From Mariniphaga anaerophila (lineage in GTDB: Bacteria; Bacteroidota; Bacteroidia; Bacteroidales; Prolixibacteraceae): a stretch of 64,000 nucleotides of DNA. Below are positions 54,799 to 63,521 of this stretch, piece after piece. Every line of letters starts with the position of its first letter. Positions within the stretch are counted from its first letter, which is position 1. The stretch lies in the NCBI RefSeq assembly GCF_900129025.1, contig NZ_FQUM01000001.1, forward strand, positions 434,001 to 498,000, read 5' to 3'. The notes beneath the pieces were generated by a model. The model was not told the DNA's origin, ran no database searches, and worked only from the letters and a program-made list of their open reading frames with translations. The position numbers and the translations under genes were made by a program.

Positions 54799-56043
54799 CT
54801 ATTCAAATTTCCGTTGGAAGAACCACAACTCATTCAGGCTGAAGTTAACATGTAACAACAGAAAGCGTTCCCTCACCAGGTTGTTTTCTGTTGTTCCGTT
54901 GCTTCCTGCTTCAAAAGCAACATTCAGACTCGACCCTCTTTCTCTCAGCGGAAAGCCAAATCCAAAGTTTACAGAATATTCATTTATTCTGTTGTTTCTC
55001 AGTTTTAAAAATGTTGAATTGTAATTTAATCCGAACCGATATACCCAATTTTTGTAAAACACATTTGTAACACTCTGTCTCCATGGCCTGAATTCAGTAC
55101 CAACTGAGAAATTATGTGCGTTTACAAAATTACCCGACATGGTTGGATAATGTAATCCCTTCCATTTTTCGGTGCGGTAATCCAAAGCCACTAAATAGTT
55201 TTCGCCGTTCTGCACAGAAACTCCCAATCCCGTAGTTTGGGGAATAGTAATATGCCCGGGAGACTCTTCATCGTAGGCCAGCGTGCTGTAATTTCCGTCC
55301 ATTAATGTGTATGTATGTTTCGACCTAAGCGACTGTTCGGGAGCGTACGTCAGCCCGAGTCGGTATTCCGTATTGCCTTTTTTAATGGCATACTGAAGCC
55401 CGAAGTCGAAATAAAAAGAACTCATGTAATCGTTCTGTACAGAAATGTAATTCATCCCCAAATCGCTCTGATAAATGCTTTCCTGCTGAGTAAGCGGGCC
55501 AAAAAGAAAGGAAGTATTTACGCCGAAAAACAGGTTATCAGACAACTTTACCGAATGCGCCCAGTACGCAAGAGTTATTCCTCCCGAACCTTCAAACGAC
55601 GAGTTGTAATTTAGAAGGCTTCCTTCCATGCTGTTCTCGGTGTTTATTTTGTACCCCACCGTACTGTATGGCGACAACCCGATGGACGACGACAGCCAGG
55701 GTGTTACCCGGTAACCCATGGCCACGTACTTCAGCGAACCGTTAAATCCACTCATTTTATCGTCGTATGATTTAAAAGTCGAAAACTTACCTTCTACCCC
55801 AAATTCAAAAACCACGTGGTGTTTTTCAATGCCTGCATAAGAAGCCGGATTAAGATTATTCAACTGGCTTCCGGAACTCAATGCTATTCCCGAATTCCCC
55901 ATTCCAATGCTTCTTCCAAAGCCTTTTGGCAGCATTTCGCCCGGGCCGAAAATGGAGTACGGCGACATGGTATTTTGCGCGTGTAGCATAAAACTTCCGA
56001 ACAAAAGAAGAAGCAGAAAGGCGATATTTTTAAATTGTATCAT
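54799..56043 (-). CDS. Outer-membrane barrel protein of the DUF4270 operon
   Basis: A 414-residue protein with a signal peptide (LLLLLFGSFMLHAQ). Repeated amphipathic beta strands and the start NTMSPYSIFGPGEM with the GIALSSGSQLNNLNPASY stretch are reminiscent of FadL-like barrels. No precise function can be given. Its start overlaps the DUF4270 stop by 4 nt (ATGA), so the two are translationally coupled. Confidence 0.8.
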   Translation of the reverse strand: MIQFKNIAFLLLLLFGSFMLHAQNTMSPYSIFGPGEMLPKGFGRSIGMGNSGIALSSGSQLNNLNPASYAGIEKHHVVFEFGVEGKFSTFKSYDDKMSGFNGSLKYVAMGYRVTPWLSSSIGLSPYSTVGYKINTENSMEGSLLNYNSSFEGSGGITLAYWAHSVKLSDNLFFGVNTSFLFGPLTQQESIYQSDLGMNYISVQNDYMSSFYFDFGLQYAIKKGNTEYRLGLTYAPEQSLRSKHTYTLMDGNYSTLAYDEESPGHITIPQTTGLGVSVQNGENYLVALDYRTEKWKGLHYPTMSGNFVNAHNFSVGTEFRPWRQSVTNVFYKNWVYRFGLNYNSTFLKLRNNRINEYSVNFGFGFPLRERGSSLNVAFEAGSNGTTENNLVRERFLLLHVNFSLNELWFFQRKFE

Positions 56044-57359
56044 GAATTGTAAAAAAGAAAATATAGTTTCAATTGCGGTTTGAACACTGATTTTTTACGA
56101 GATGAAAATACAGCCCGGTTAAGGGAACTTCCCATTGCCGAACTGGATTCTCCAATTAGCAAACCGTGGTCGGTATCGAAATAATTGCTGGAAAGCTCCG
56201 CTTTTATAAAATCAGTAATATCAAACACATACTGCGTATTTTCGTGATAAATAGAATCGAGCTGCAAGCTGCTGGTCAGGTAATTCCCCGAATCGTCTTC
56301 AACCTCTCCCAATATTCTGTTGTATTTGTCGGTGTAATAAACCGAAACATCAGAAGGAAGAGGAATATTGGTGTAGGTGCCTGCCTCCGGAAAAAGCACC
56401 AGTTCTACTTTGTATAAGTCGTAGTTTAAATCGGTTTCAAGCAACACCTGCAACGATGGAAAATCGACCCTCGTAAATATTCCCAGCCCCGATTGTATAA
56501 ATGTTTTGTTGTCGCTTTTAGAAGAGAGAAACTTCTCCAACGGCTCAATTCCCTCCAGAGGTGTTCCTTTTCTATCGGCCGAAAAGCGGTTAAACTGGTA
56601 ATCGTAGTTTGTAGAGAGAATCACGTTTTCAACATCTTCGTTTTCCAGCCCCAACCGGGTGGTGTACAATTTTACGCGAAGTGTCGAATCAACCTGAAAA
56701 CCAACCACAGCAGAATTTTCAGCGCCGGAAACCATTGCAATACCGGGGAAATACTCTTTAAACCGTTCGCTGTTTGTTAAAGTATCGTCCTGGTTTTTCA
56801 TCTTTTTCAGAATGTCTTTTCCCAATGCGTCAGACAACCGTATTTCGATAGAGTCCCGCCCTTTTGGCCGGGGAACAAAACGAAGGCTTCCCAAAGGAGT
56901 ATTTTCGTATTTAACCGATGACGTGTTGTAAAAAACTTTGTCGTCGTTGTCGGTCGGATCCGGTTCTTCGGCAAGCCTGTAAATTGCAATCTCCTGCGGC
57001 GATAACGTATCGCCATAATATTTGCCGTTATAATAGAGCACAAGAGACAGCGAATCGAAACGGTCGTCATCATCCACGTCGTATCCCGAAGGCATCTCCA
57101 ATTCGAAATAGCTGGAAGCTTCCACAACGCCCAACTCTTCGTCGGAATATTTTCCCACCCAGGCCACATTTTGCCCGGAGGTTTGTATGGAATCGAGGGC
57201 AATTGTTGACATGCTTACAGAAAATGAATCGACGAGCGAGAGCCACACCTGTGAAGAAATAAAGTCTTTCCCCATAGAAATATCCTCGAGATCGTTTTCA
57301 AAACCACAAGCACTCAAAAGCAGAACCAGAGCACCGTAAAATATTGTTTTAAGTTTCAC
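56040..57359 (-). CDS. DUF4270 family lipoprotein
   Basis: A 439-residue beta-rich lipoprotein (LVLLLSACGFEND, lipobox cysteine 19) of DUF4270, a Bacteroidota-specific family without known activity. The start is GTG at 57359; no in-frame ATG exists before an upstream TGA, and the signal peptide starts right at the GTG. It is the first gene of a two-gene unit with a barrel gene (4-nt overlap) and is divergent from the Kelch gene. Confidence 0.88.
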   Translation of the reverse strand: MKLKTIFYGALVLLLSACGFENDLEDISMGKDFISSQVWLSLVDSFSVSMSTIALDSIQTSGQNVAWVGKYSDEELGVVEASSYFELEMPSGYDVDDDDRFDSLSLVLYYNGKYYGDTLSPQEIAIYRLAEEPDPTDNDDKVFYNTSSVKYENTPLGSLRFVPRPKGRDSIEIRLSDALGKDILKKMKNQDDTLTNSERFKEYFPGIAMVSGAENSAVVGFQVDSTLRVKLYTTRLGLENEDVENVILSTNYDYQFNRFSADRKGTPLEGIEPLEKFLSSKSDNKTFIQSGLGIFTRVDFPSLQVLLETDLNYDLYKVELVLFPEAGTYTNIPLPSDVSVYYTDKYNRILGEVEDDSGNYLTSSLQLDSIYHENTQYVFDITDFIKAELSSNYFDTDHGLLIGESSSAMGSSLNRAVFSSRKKSVFKPQLKLYFLFYNS

Positions 57360-57606
57360 TGTAGATTGTTTTTCTGAACATCAATTTTGCTCCAAAACAA
57401 TGAAATCTTATTCAACACAAAAAAAAATATATACCAACTGACGGTATTTAGCGATCACCCCGGAGATATGTGAGTTATTAGAGTTCTTTAACAGAAAAAC
57501 CTCGATTGTTTTAACATAAAAAACCGGGTTATATACAATATTTGCCGGTTCATCGCATCGTTGCCGGGGATGGTATATTTACTTTTTTTAGGTTCTTTCT
57601 GTCTGC

Positions 57607-57614
57607 TAAGTTTG
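57607..57614 (+). promoter_or_regulatory. Promoter -7 box for the Kelch-DUF4907-barrel operon
   Basis: TAAGTTTG is a perfect TAnnTTTG box 48 nt before the ATG at 57662, with a T-rich stretch at about the -33 position. The 302-nt divergent region between DUF4270 and Kelch genes holds nothing else that I recognise. Confidence 0.45.
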
Positions 57615-57661
57615 TGACCATAAAACACGATTTTAAAACTACTTTTAATAAACAATGTTAT

Positions 57662-58675
57662 ATGGAAAACAAGAAGACAAATTACCTTATTCTTTTATTC
57701 TTTCCGGTTATTTTTCTAATGGTCAGCTCGTGCATTGACGACGACGATGAAATAACCATGGGCGATTGGGTAAAAATGTCGGACTTTGACGGCGTTCCGC
57801 GTTCGTCCGCTGTTGGTTTCGCCATCGGCGATTACGGTTATGTCGGGACGGGTTACGACGGGAAAGATCGTCTTTCCGACTTTTGGGAATACAACGTGGA
57901 AAAAAACTGGTGGATACAAAAAGCCGATTTGCCCGGCAATCCGCGTAACGGGGCTGTGGGCTTTTCTGCCAATGGCAAAGGTTACATCGGCACCGGGTAC
58001 GACGGGTCAACAAAACTAAAAGATTTTTATGAATTCGATCCCGAAAACAACATCTGGGAACGCAAGGCTGATTTTCCGGGAAGCGCACGTTACGGAGCAG
58101 TAGGTTTTGGGGTACAAAACAAAGGGTACATTGGCACCGGATACGACGATAACTACCTGAAAGACTTTTACGAGTTCGACCCCAAAACCGGCGAGTGGAC
58201 CCAGATAATCAGCATCGGCGGTTCAAAAAGAAGATATGCCACGGCTTTCACTATTTACGATAAAGCCTACGTGGTTTCGGGAATTGACAATGCCAGTTAC
58301 CTGACCGATTTCTGGATGTACGACCCAACCACCGGCGAGTGGGAAAGAAAAAACGACATTACCAACAAAAGCGACGAAAGTTTCGATGACGAATACGTTG
58401 GTATATCCAGAATCAGCGGTGTTGGGTTCAGCCTGAATGGCAAAGGATACCTTACCCTGGGAAGCTCGTCTTCGGTTATGTCAAACACCTGGGAATACGA
58501 TCCGGCCAGCGATTTGTGGGAAAAGAAAACTGATTTTGAAGGCGCTGCCCGAACTGAGGCGGTTGGATTTTCAGTTGGCGAATACGGCTACATTGTTAGC
58601 GGACGAAGCGGCAGCTACTATCTTTACGACATCTGGCGGTTTGATCCTTATTCTGCTTACAGCGATGAGTATTAA
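57662..58675 (+). CDS. Kelch-repeat lipoprotein (galactose-oxidase-like propeller)
   Basis: From ATG at 57662 the protein has 337 residues; the frame is open upstream to 57542, but that part does not look like a signal peptide. The signal ends in FLMVSSCIDDDDE. The acidic residues after the lipidated Cys resemble the lipoprotein export signal that sends Bacteroidota lipoproteins to the cell surface. Six Kelch motifs follow (for example GNPRNGAVGFSANGKGYIGT), enough for a six-bladed beta-propeller. No catalytic residues are clear. It overlaps the DUF4907 gene by 11 nt. Confidence 0.9.
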   Translation: MENKKTNYLILLFFPVIFLMVSSCIDDDDEITMGDWVKMSDFDGVPRSSAVGFAIGDYGYVGTGYDGKDRLSDFWEYNVEKNWWIQKADLPGNPRNGAVGFSANGKGYIGTGYDGSTKLKDFYEFDPENNIWERKADFPGSARYGAVGFGVQNKGYIGTGYDDNYLKDFYEFDPKTGEWTQIISIGGSKRRYATAFTIYDKAYVVSGIDNASYLTDFWMYDPTTGEWERKNDITNKSDESFDDEYVGISRISGVGFSLNGKGYLTLGSSSSVMSNTWEYDPASDLWEKKTDFEGAARTEAVGFSVGEYGYIVSGRSGSYYLYDIWRFDPYSAYSDEY

Positions 58676-59015
58676 AACAAATTCCAACGCAAAAATTGTC
58701 CACTTCGGTATTGTGTTGCTTTTTATGCTCGCCTGGTCGTGTGCCACAAATACGAGCAATAAAACTGACAGCACCGCTTTGCTGGAAACAAAAGTTTTTG
58801 AGATACAAAACGGGAAATACTACGGCTACGAAATTCTGATAAACGGAGAAGTTTACATTCATCAGGAGCAAATTCCGGCAATAGAAGGAATAAAATATTT
58901 CCAGACTGCAGAGTTGGCCATGAAAGTAGGCAACGCCGTAAAAGACAAGTTGGAGTCGAATAAACACCCGGGGCTTACCAAAGAAGAAGTAACATTTTTG
59001 CTGGGCAATTATTAA
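58665..59015 (+). CDS. DUF4907 family lipoprotein
   Basis: From ATG at 58665 the protein has 116 residues. The frame is open further upstream, inside the Kelch gene, but the ATG lies directly before a lipoprotein signal (GIVLLFMLAWSCATN). The mature part (KYYGYEILINGEVYIHQEQIP) is the DUF4907 domain, whose function is unknown. The 11-nt overlap with the Kelch gene indicates cotranscription and probably linked function. Confidence 0.86.
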   Translation: MSIKTNSNAKIVHFGIVLLFMLAWSCATNTSNKTDSTALLETKVFEIQNGKYYGYEILINGEVYIHQEQIPAIEGIKYFQTAELAMKVGNAVKDKLESNKHPGLTKEEVTFLLGNY

Positions 59016-59039
59016 AATTCATTTCAAAAAAACAGAACA

Positions 59040-59723
59040 ATGAAAAAAATATTTCTTTCTCTTATAATCGTAACATCACTTATTTCGTTATCAGTCACCG
59101 CCCAGGAGGGTGAAAAATCGAGGCTTTCTTTCGGGTTTAACGCCGGCGTTGGGCAAAACCACAACGCTTACCGCATGAACCCCGAAACTTATGCACGATA
59201 CAACCACGAATATTACGAGGGCGACCTGCATTTTACCACCGGTATTAACGTGGGTTACTTTATTACAAAAAGACTCAGGCCACGGTTCGAATTCAGGTAC
59301 AACGAGTTTAAATACGGAATGACCTGGGATGAAGATTACCCACAGTTTGAAAGGACTGAAACAAAACTCTACACTTTGAATTTTAACCTTCAGTTCGATT
59401 TTATGATGCTGAACACAGACCGGTTTCAGCTTTTTATTTCGCCGGGGCTGGTTGGTGAGTTTGTAAAAGACCGGTTAAACAGGAATTACCTCACCGACGG
59501 GAGCAACAACATTTACAATTATACGGCTGTTACCCAGCAGTATTCAGAAGAAATAGGCGGACTAAATTTGTCGTTAATCGCAAAATATAAGTTTACCGAC
59601 AATTTGGGAATGACCGTTACTCCGGGATACAACTTCTATTTAAAAAAATGGCTGCCCGGCAACGACAAAAACTACACACGAAGCCTGTTTAATGTTGGGG
59701 TAGAATACACGCTTCCGTTCTAA
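59040..59723 (+). CDS. Outer-membrane beta-barrel protein of the Kelch operon
   Basis: A 227-residue protein with a signal peptide (SLIIVTSLISLSVTAQ) and beta-barrel strands ending in GVEYTLPF (terminal Phe). It belongs to the porin-like/PorT-like barrels of Bacteroidota. It lies 24 nt after the DUF4907 gene and is likely part of the same transcript, which ends at the hairpin beyond it. Confidence 0.85.
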   Translation: MKKIFLSLIIVTSLISLSVTAQEGEKSRLSFGFNAGVGQNHNAYRMNPETYARYNHEYYEGDLHFTTGINVGYFITKRLRPRFEFRYNEFKYGMTWDEDYPQFERTETKLYTLNFNLQFDFMMLNTDRFQLFISPGLVGEFVKDRLNRNYLTDGSNNIYNYTAVTQQYSEEIGGLNLSLIAKYKFTDNLGMTVTPGYNFYLKKWLPGNDKNYTRSLFNVGVEYTLPF

Positions 59724-59770
59724 ATATTCATTTCGGAAACAATTGATAGTTATTAAATTTTTGCACTTCG

Positions 59771-59802
59771 CAGCGCTTAGCGGTCACAGCCACTAAGCGC
59801 TG
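59771..59802 (+). terminator. Rho-independent terminator after the Kelch-DUF4907-barrel operon
   Basis: CAGCGCTTAG and CTAAGCGCTG form a perfect 10-bp stem with a 12-nt loop that can extend by two more G-C pairs. A moderately T-rich stretch follows. It is 47 nt after the barrel gene stop. Confidence 0.75.
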
Positions 59803-60016
59803 CTGTGTTTTATGTCGTTTTCCTTTGTTCAACGTTGACAGGTTGTTGACTTGGACTTGTCAGCGTGCACAGCACCCGACAACGTCGAAAAACCGAACGC
59901 TTTTCAACTCGCTCATTCCAAACACCTTTTTACTTTTTCACACCCAAAAAGGTTCCCCTTTCTAATCCCGAAAATTTTCTTTTCCGTCGGTAAAACTTCC
60001 CGGTTCTTCTATTTCA

Positions 60017-60048
60017 TTTCTCAAAAAGTCTGTCCACAAATAACTTTG
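60017..60048 (+). promoter_or_regulatory. Promoter for the TolC-MacA-MacB operon
   Basis: TTTC (60017-60020), one base from the TTTG consensus, is followed after 20 nt by TAACTTTG (60041-60048), a perfect TAnnTTTG box. The predicted leader to the ATG at 60130 is about 75 nt. Confidence 0.5.
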
Positions 60049-60129
60049 ATACGAAAACGAAATCAGCAAGGTAAAACGACTACCGTGCGAATAAAATGAG
60101 TTACCATTAGAATAAACAATTACAAGCAG

Positions 60130-61461
60130 ATGAAAACGAAAACAATTATTCTGATTACAGCAATTCTCATTTCTCTGTGTGTTCGGGCACAGGAAAATGA
60201 AACGCCCGCCCAATGGAATCTGACGCAATGTATCGATTATGCATTGAAGCAGAACATTCAGGTGAGGCAGAGCATTCTTACCAACCTCGCTAACCAGGTG
60301 AATAAAGAACAGGCAGAGGCACAAAAACTGCCATCGCTGAGCGCCTCGGCCAGGCAAAACTTCAGCTGGGGCAACCGCGAAGATGCCAGCACCGGCAAAT
60401 CTGTTTTTTCAGGAAACAACAGCACCAGCTACTCGCTGAGTTCGGGAATTACTCTTTACAACGGTTCCAAACTCAACAACCTGATAAAACAGGCCGACCT
60501 TGATTGGCAAAGCGGGATTTACGACTCGGAGACCATCAAAGAAACCATTTCGCTAAGTATTCTGAATGCGTTTCTGCAAGTGCTGTTTACCGAAGAGCAG
60601 ATAAAAAATGCGGAAAGCCAGTTGGAATCCACAACTGAGCAATTGAACTACGCCAAAGAGCGATTGGCTGCCGGAATAATTTCCCAGTCTGACTACCTCC
60701 AGGTAAAATCGCAGGTAGCCACAGAAAAAGGAAACCTCACCAGCGCCCAAAGTCAGAATGCCATTGCAAAAGTTAACCTGATGCAGTTGATGGAGCTTCC
60801 GGTAACCGAAAATTTTCATCTGGAAAAACCTGACCTCGGCGAATCCGTAAATCAAAGTATCTATCCGCTTGCAGCCGATGTATATGCCGCTGCCCTGCAA
60901 ATAAAACCGCAAATTAAAAGTGTCGGGTACAAAAAGGAAAGTGCAGCTTTAAACGAGAAAATTGCACAAGCCGGCTACTATCCTACAATTTCAGCAGAAG
61001 CCGGGGTGGGAACCAGCTATTCAAACCTTTACGAAACGGGATATTTCAGCCAGTTAAACGATCAATTTTCTCCGTCGCTGGGCCTGTCGCTGTCCATTCC
61101 CATTTTCCAGAAAAAACAGGTAAAAAGTAATGTGGCTCTTGCAAAAATTAATTATCAGAATGCAGAGTTGCAGGAAATAGATACCCAAAACCAGCTTCGA
61201 AAAGAAATTGAACAGGTGTGCCAGGATGTAATTTCAGTGCAGGCAGAATACGAAGCCAACCTGGAGCAATACAAAGCCACGCAGGAATCTTATGCGCTGG
61301 CCGAAGAGAAGTACAACAACGGACTGATAAACTCAGTGGATTTCCTCTTTGAGAAAACCAACCTGATTGTATCGGAAAGCCAGTTGCTGCAATCGAAATA
61401 CAACCTCATTTTCAACTACAAAATACTCGATTTTTATCTCGGAAATCCCATCTCTTTGTAA
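60130..61461 (+). CDS. TolC family outer-membrane efflux protein
   Basis: A 443-residue protein with a signal peptide (ILITAILISLCVRAQ) and two copies of the outer-membrane efflux protein repeat with long coiled-coil helices (for example residues 140-220 and 345-420). TolC proteins trimerise to form the outer-membrane exit duct of a tripartite pump. It is the first gene of an operon with a periplasmic adaptor, an ABC ATPase and a permease, 12 nt before the adaptor. Confidence 0.93.
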   Translation: MKTKTIILITAILISLCVRAQENETPAQWNLTQCIDYALKQNIQVRQSILTNLANQVNKEQAEAQKLPSLSASARQNFSWGNREDASTGKSVFSGNNSTSYSLSSGITLYNGSKLNNLIKQADLDWQSGIYDSETIKETISLSILNAFLQVLFTEEQIKNAESQLESTTEQLNYAKERLAAGIISQSDYLQVKSQVATEKGNLTSAQSQNAIAKVNLMQLMELPVTENFHLEKPDLGESVNQSIYPLAADVYAAALQIKPQIKSVGYKKESAALNEKIAQAGYYPTISAEAGVGTSYSNLYETGYFSQLNDQFSPSLGLSLSIPIFQKKQVKSNVALAKINYQNAELQEIDTQNQLRKEIEQVCQDVISVQAEYEANLEQYKATQESYALAEEKYNNGLINSVDFLFEKTNLIVSESQLLQSKYNLIFNYKILDFYLGNPISL

Positions 61462-61473
61462 AATATAAATACC

Positions 61474-62730
61474 ATGAAAAAGAAAACAATCATCATTACA
61501 ACCGGCATCATAATTCTTTTGGCTGCCTTATTTTTCATTTTGAAACCGTCAAAAGTAGATGCAGGTAAAATTCACATTGAAACAGCTCAAAGTGAATCCG
61601 GCACCATCAGTAAAACAGTAACAGCCACCGGAACCCTGGAAGCGCTTTCAACCGTTGAGGTGGGAACCCAGGTTTCGGGAATTATCGAAGACATTTTCGT
61701 AGATTTTAATTCTTACGTAAAAAGAGGGCAGCTACTGGCCAAAATCGATACCACCAACCTGGCCGCGGCAATGGAACAGAGTCAGGCATCGCTCGACAAC
61801 GCCAAAGCCGAGCTGGATTATCAACTGGCCAATTACAACAGGCTGGCTCCCATTAACGACAAAAAGCTGGTGTCTCAGGCCGATTTCGACCAAACGGTTT
61901 ATAACCTCAATAAAGCACGGGCCAGCTACAACAGCGCACTGGCTCAGCACAAAAAAAATAAGATCAATCTGGATTATGCGCTCATTTATTCGCCCATCGA
62001 TGGCATTGTGCTCGACCGTGCAGTGGAAGAAGGACAAACCGTTGCGGCAAGTTTCAACACCCCTACCCTTTTTACAATTGCCAACGACCTTACCCAAATG
62101 AAGGTAGAAGCCGATGTGGACGAGGCCGATATTGGTGAAGTAAAAGAAGGACAACGCGTTGAGTTTACCGTTGATGCTTACCCCGACCAGGTTTTCGAAG
62201 GCGAAGTCACGCAGGTACGCCTGCAACCCACTGTCACCAACAACGTGGTAACCTATTCGGTAATTATTTCGGCCCACAATCCCGATTACAAATTACTGCC
62301 GGGGATGACTGCCGAAATCAACATTTTTGTTATTGAAAAGAAAGACATTCTGGTTGTACCAAGTAAGGCGCTCCGTTTTAATCCCGACGAAAAACTGCTT
62401 GCAAGCTACATGAAAAGCCAGCCACGCCCAGAAATGCCCGAAAACGGCGCTATGCCCGGCGGTCCCGGAAACCAGAAAATGCAGCCACCGACAATGGAAC
62501 CTGCACAAACCGAGGGAAGCGGAGTAGTCTGGGTAAAAAAAGATTCTATTATTCGTCCGGTGCCTGTAAAAACCGGTCTTGATGACGATATACACGCCGA
62601 AATAATTAACGGGTTACAGCCCGGCGAAGAAGTGATTCTGAGCATGGAAGTAGCAGAGCCGGTAAAAAGCCCAGAACAAACAAACGGAGGAAACCCGTTT
62701 ATGCCGCGTCCGCCAAGAGCCAGAAAATAA
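61474..62730 (+). CDS. macA: Periplasmic adaptor of a MacAB-type efflux pump
   Basis: A 418-residue membrane-fusion protein (HlyD/RND adaptor superfamily). It has an N-terminal membrane anchor (residues 5-22), lipoyl-like halves (TLEALSTVEVGTQVSG and SPIDGIVLDRAVEEGQ), an alpha-hairpin between them and beta-barrel domains. A Pro/Met-rich insert at about residues 310-345 is unusual. It should link the TolC-like duct with the MacB-type ABC transporter encoded downstream. The gene symbol is by similarity of layout. Confidence 0.9.
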   Translation: MKKKTIIITTGIIILLAALFFILKPSKVDAGKIHIETAQSESGTISKTVTATGTLEALSTVEVGTQVSGIIEDIFVDFNSYVKRGQLLAKIDTTNLAAAMEQSQASLDNAKAELDYQLANYNRLAPINDKKLVSQADFDQTVYNLNKARASYNSALAQHKKNKINLDYALIYSPIDGIVLDRAVEEGQTVAASFNTPTLFTIANDLTQMKVEADVDEADIGEVKEGQRVEFTVDAYPDQVFEGEVTQVRLQPTVTNNVVTYSVIISAHNPDYKLLPGMTAEINIFVIEKKDILVVPSKALRFNPDEKLLASYMKSQPRPEMPENGAMPGGPGNQKMQPPTMEPAQTEGSGVVWVKKDSIIRPVPVKTGLDDDIHAEIINGLQPGEEVILSMEVAEPVKSPEQTNGGNPFMPRPPRARK

Positions 62731-62757
62731 ATTTCACGGTAAAAGAAAGGCAGAAAA

Positions 62758-63519
62758 ATGGATCATGTAATTATAAAAGTTGAAGGACTCCGAAAAGAAT
62801 ACCACATCGGAGAGATGACAGTACATGCCCTCCGCAAAGTGGACATGGAAATCAGGCAGGGAGAATTTGTGGCGATTATGGGAGCCAGCGGCTCAGGAAA
62901 ATCCACTATGCTGAATATTTTGGGTTGCCTCGACAAACCCAGCGGCGGAGATTATATGCTCGACGGCGTAAACATGAGAAAGCTGAATAAAAACCAGCTG
63001 GCCGGATTACGAAACAGCAAACTCGGGTTTATTTTCCAGTCGTACAACCTGCTGCCGCGAACCACGGCGCTCGAAAACGTGGAGTTGCCACTTTACTACA
63101 ACAGTAAAGTAAAAGCAAAAGAGCGAAAAGAACGCGCCATTCACGCACTGGAACAGGTTGGCCTGGGCGACCGTTTTCACCACATGCCCAACCAGCTCTC
63201 GGGTGGGCAGCAGCAGCGGGTGGCCATTGCCCGATCGTTGGTAAACGACCCGGTGGTTATTCTGGCCGACGAAGCCACGGGAAATCTGGACACACGCACT
63301 TCTTACGAAATTATGGAGCTTTTCCAAAAACTGAATGACAATGGAAAAACCATCGTTTTTGTAACCCATGAACCTGATATCGCCCGGTTTATGAAACGAA
63401 ACATTATTTTCAGAGACGGACGAATACAACGCGAAGTTGCAGTAGAAAACCGGTTTTCGGCTACCGAACTAATTGCAAAATTGCCCAAAGAAGATGATAC
63501 TGACTTTTTAAGTGCATAA
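62758..63519 (+). CDS. MacB-type ABC transporter ATPase subunit
   Basis: A 253-residue ABC ATPase. Walker A is GASGSGKST (42-50), the signature LSGGQ (147-151) and the Walker B region [10 protein letters not shown] (169-178). It matches the LolD/MacB nucleotide-binding group. Unlike E. coli MacB, where ATPase and membrane part are fused, here the permease is a separate gene 2 nt downstream. With MacA and TolC it should power export of toxins, peptides or lipids. Confidence 0.95.
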   Translation: MDHVIIKVEGLRKEYHIGEMTVHALRKVDMEIRQGEFVAIMGASGSGKSTMLNILGCLDKPSGGDYMLDGVNMRKLNKNQLAGLRNSKLGFIFQSYNLLPRTTALENVELPLYYNSKVKAKERKERAIHALEQVGLGDRFHHMPNQLSGGQQQRVAIARSLVNDPVVILADEATGNLDTRTSYEIMELFQKLNDNGKTIVFVTHEPDIARFMKRNIIFRDGRIQREVAVENRFSATELIAKLPKEDDTDFLSA

Positions 63520-63521
63520 CA

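Larger units (their letters stand above)
59724..60129 (+). other. Intergenic region before the efflux operon
   Basis: A 406-nt stretch containing the barrel-operon terminator (59771-59802) and the promoter of the TolC operon (60017-60048). An 82-codon frame at 59851-60099 has no recognisable features and is probably not a gene. Confidence 0.5.

Noticed and set aside
57542-57661. N-terminal extension of the Kelch protein
   Set aside because: It overlaps the TAAGTTTG promoter box and would bury the lipoprotein signal; the ATG at 57662 gives a normal signal peptide.
58437-58664. N-terminal extension of the DUF4907 protein
   Set aside because: This part lies in another frame inside the Kelch gene; the ATG at 58665 directly precedes a lipoprotein signal.
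59851-60099. 82-codon plus-strand frame
   Set aside because: It overlaps the predicted TolC promoter, has odd composition and no domain.
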